From contig CALMJO010000270.1 of assembly GCA_937864375.1 (NCBI GenBank), positions 1-6,999 of the forward strand: a DNA stretch of 6,999 nucleotides, in the 5' to 3' direction. Below the pieces are notes generated by a model. It was not told the origin of the DNA. It was given only the letters and a program-made list of their open reading frames with translations, and did not search any database. Source of the stretch: an uncultured Spirochaetota bacterium (GTDB taxonomy: Bacteria > Spirochaetota > UBA4802 > UBA5368). The position numbers and the translations under genes are program-made. Of this stretch, positions 5,414 through 6,999 are shown piece by piece; positions within the stretch are counted from its first letter, which is position 1, and each line of letters begins with the position of its first letter.

Positions 5414-5635
5414 CTAGCCTCCACCCAGCATGGTGGCGATAGTGATCTCTTCCCCGTCCTTGAGCCTCTTTTTCATGGCAACGCTTTTCCCGTCGACAAA
5501 GCAGATCATCTTCAGTTTTTTTGGAATTTTCAGGACCTGGATGAGCCGTTCGGGGGTAAGGCCCTCGTCCGCTTCCAGTTCACGCACTGTCACGAACTGC
5601 CTTATGACCCCGACCGGTTTCACCCTGATCTTCAT
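5414..5635 (-). CDS. MoaD/ThiS-family ubiquitin-like sulfur carrier
   Basis: This 73-residue protein has the length and shape of the beta-grasp sulfur carriers MoaD and ThiS. It begins with a strand, MKIRVKPVGVIRQFV, followed by a helix region (LTPERLIQVLKI, 26-37), a strand MICFVDGKSVAM (43-54), then DGEEITIATMLGGG (60-73). The C-terminal Gly-Gly end is the site that is adenylated and thiocarboxylated by a MoeB/ThiF-type enzyme, not encoded here. It starts 7 bases after the aldehyde:ferredoxin oxidoreductase stop, an arrangement common for AOR-family enzymes, which need two pterin dithiolenes per metal. This favours a MoaD role in molybdopterin synthesis over a thiamine role. The ribosome site before ATG 5635 is weak, so coupling to AOR translation is likely. 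Confidence 0.88.
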   Translation of the reverse strand: MKIRVKPVGVIRQFVTVRELEADEGLTPERLIQVLKIPKKLKMICFVDGKSVAMKKRLKDGEEITIATMLGGG

Positions 5636-5642
5636 GCCGCGC

Positions 5643-6999
5643 CTACCATACCATCGAAGCCTCTTCCTTCAGACCGTATTCTTCGAGGGCCGCTTTTGAG
5701 GGTATTCCCTTTTCAGGATCCATGTCCATGATCTCGTAAAATTTTTGCTTCATCCCCTCGAAATTCAGCTCGATCCCCGCAGGCTCGCCGTCCCGCGCAG
5801 GCTCAAGCATCCTGGGAGTCAGGGCGTCGTCCCTGGCGGTAAGCCCGAACCTGTGGTTCAGCAGTCTCTTGATGAAATACACCCTGCGTCCCGCGTGCAT
5901 CATTTCTTCCGCACCCCATTCGTATCCGGGCACCGTGTTGAACAGCTCCAGCCACTCCGGTATGGCCATCTCGCGGTCCGCGAACTGGCAGAAGCATGCG
6001 CTGTTCTCGATCGCGCCCATGGCCACCGAGATCGCCGCTGCCTCGGGCTTGTTTTCATCGGTCTTTGGCTCCAGTTCAAATTCAAAACCGATTTCCGGCC
6101 AGAAGCAGGCGCCCATCTCGACGAAAAGCATGGGATCCTGGACATGGCAGGCGCCGCGCGCCCCCATCGCATAGGTCAGGGCCATCCCGTGACCACCCCC
6201 GCGCGGGTCATGCATCGGAGCCTCGAGCCCCTTGCTCTGCGTAGTATACGCCATGGAATCCTTCCCGACCTTCTTCGCAGCTGCGGCGCTTCCCTCCGCG
6301 AGCAGGGCGCCCAGCTTGCCCTCTCTCCGGGCGAGCTTCGGGAGCACCAGATCGATGACGGTTTCCAGGTCGCCCCATTTCAGTTCGATCCCGTCGCAAT
6401 CGTCCCCGGTGAGGTCGCCCTTTTCGAAGGCCTCCATCGCCCAGGCGATGGTCACGCCCGAAGAGATCGTATCCATCCCCATGTCGTTGCATACCCTGTT
6501 GGCCTTGCACGTGGCCGCGAGATCGATGGAGCCCATCAACGAACCGTACGCGACTATGGTTTCGTATTCGGGTCCCGGTCCCTCATCGACGGCAAAGGGC
6601 CCTTCTTTAACTTCGACGACGCGCTTGCAGGCGATCTGGCAGAAGGCGCAGGCCCCGCGCTTGGTGAGGTACTTTTCCGTGAGCGTGGGACCTCCCAAGG
6701 CCTCTCCCATCTCCTCCCAGAAGTTCGACGTCCAGTTTTTTATCGGCACGTCCCCCGCGACCATCCCACCCTCGAGGTTGGCCGCGGTGCCGTTCTCGTT
6801 CAGGACGCTCGCCGCAAGGGCCTCCTTGAGCTTCGGGTTGAGCTCCTTCCTGAGCGCCTCGTACTTTTTCGGATCGGCGAGCGTCATCTCCTTATTCGAG
6901 GCCTTCACCACGATGGCTTTTAAATTCTTGGAGCCCATGAGCGCGCCGAACCCGGCCCGCCCGAAGGCGTGGTGCCCCTCGTTAAGTATGGCAGCGAAT
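5643..6999 (-). CDS. aor: Aldehyde:ferredoxin oxidoreductase, 5' end outside the window
   Basis: The frame runs to the window edge: upstream of the Met at 6938 it continues as FAAILNEGHHAFGRAGFGAL, ending in the conserved GRAGxGAxMGSKNLKAI block, so 6938 is internal and not the start. About 451 residues are visible of a family usually near 600. Counting from the Met at 6938, the iron-sulfur motif is CAFCQIAC (97-104, C-x2-C-x3-C), with the fourth cysteine probably in ENSACFCQF (311-319). DTISSG (156-161) is the first pterin/metal-binding signature. The C-terminus has the usual RFGLTARDDALTPRMLEP (363-380). AOR-family enzymes hold a tungsten (sometimes molybdenum) bis-pterin centre and a 4Fe-4S cluster and oxidise aldehydes to acids with ferredoxin, or the reverse under reducing conditions. 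The second pterin motif, usually D-x-x-G-L-C, reads ENSACFC here. Substrate is unknown. It is the first visible gene of the operon. Confidence 0.93.
   Translation of the reverse strand, partial: FAAILNEGHHAFGRAGFGALMGSKNLKAIVVKASNKEMTLADPKKYEALRKELNPKLKEALAASVLNENGTAANLEGGMVAGDVPIKNWTSNFWEEMGEALGGPTLTEKYLTKRGACAFCQIACKRVVEVKEGPFAVDEGPGPEYETIVAYGSLMGSIDLAATCKANRVCNDMGMDTISSGVTIAWAMEAFEKGDLTGDDCDGIELKWGDLETVIDLVLPKLARREGKLGALLAEGSAAAAKKVGKDSMAYTTQSKGLEAPMHDPRGGGHGMALTYAMGARGACHVQDPMLFVEMGACFWPEIGFEFELEPKTDENKPEAAAISVAMGAIENSACFCQFADREMAIPEWLELFNTVPGYEWGAEEMMHAGRRVYFIKRLLNHRFGLTARDDALTPRMLEPARDGEPAGIELNFEGMKQKFYEIMDMDPEKGIPSKAALEEYGLKEEASMVW

Noticed and set aside
5389..5442. Plus-strand mini-gene starting ATGAAAGACGTC after a GGAGG-like site
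   Set aside because: It encodes only 17 residues, overlaps the end of the MoaD-like gene antisense, and has no recognisable features.
5745..6923. Long plus-strand open frame (392 codons) opposite the AOR gene
   Set aside because: It lies entirely antisense to a well-conserved AOR protein, has no family resemblance, and is rich in His, Arg and Gly as expected for an antisense frame of a GC-rich gene.

Overview
The window looks like the end of a contig from a GC-rich, probably anaerobic bacterium. The evidence is a tungsten/molybdenum aldehyde:ferredoxin oxidoreductase, iron-type alcohol dehydrogenases and molybdenum-cofactor maturation genes. The sequence alone does not fix the phylum; a Desulfobacterota- or Spirochaetota-like anaerobe is only a guess. 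The first 46 bases are not biological. They are an Illumina Nextera P5 adapter with a readable i5 index, so genuine sequence starts at base 47.

Layout from left to right, with every gene on the minus strand. At 47-236 is the start of a ribbon-helix-helix antitoxin gene (FitA/VapB style), cut off by the contig end. Its promoter and a palindromic operator lie at 248-294. The stretch 295-521 has no gene; it holds a strong minus-strand terminator (441-467) and a perfect 22-bp palindrome (489-510). From 522 to the right edge runs one apparent operon, read right to left: aldehyde:ferredoxin oxidoreductase (5' end outside the window), a MoaD/ThiS-type ubiquitin-like protein, a decayed cysteine desulfurase remnant, a two-domain XdhC/CoxI protein, a MocA-like nucleotidyltransferase, a truncated Fe-ADH paralogue with broken active-site motifs, a small SCP2-like protein, and an intact iron-containing alcohol dehydrogenase. 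Several junctions overlap by 4-8 bases (ATGA or ATGGCTGA type), which supports cotranscription and translational coupling.

As a working model, the intact Fe-ADH interconverts an alcohol and an aldehyde using NAD(P)H, and the oxidoreductase interconverts the aldehyde and a carboxylic acid using ferredoxin. The MoaD-like protein would supply sulfur for the pterin dithiolene. XdhC, MocA and the lost cysteine desulfurase form a set known from maturation of xanthine-oxidase-family molybdenum hydroxylases, not aldehyde:ferredoxin oxidoreductases, so their presence here needs explaining. The SCP2-like protein raises the possibility of a hydrophobic substrate. The most notable items are the Fe-ADH pseudoenzyme next to its intact paralogue, the SCP2-like gene between them, and the cysteine desulfurase relic whose stop codon still overlaps the xdhC start.
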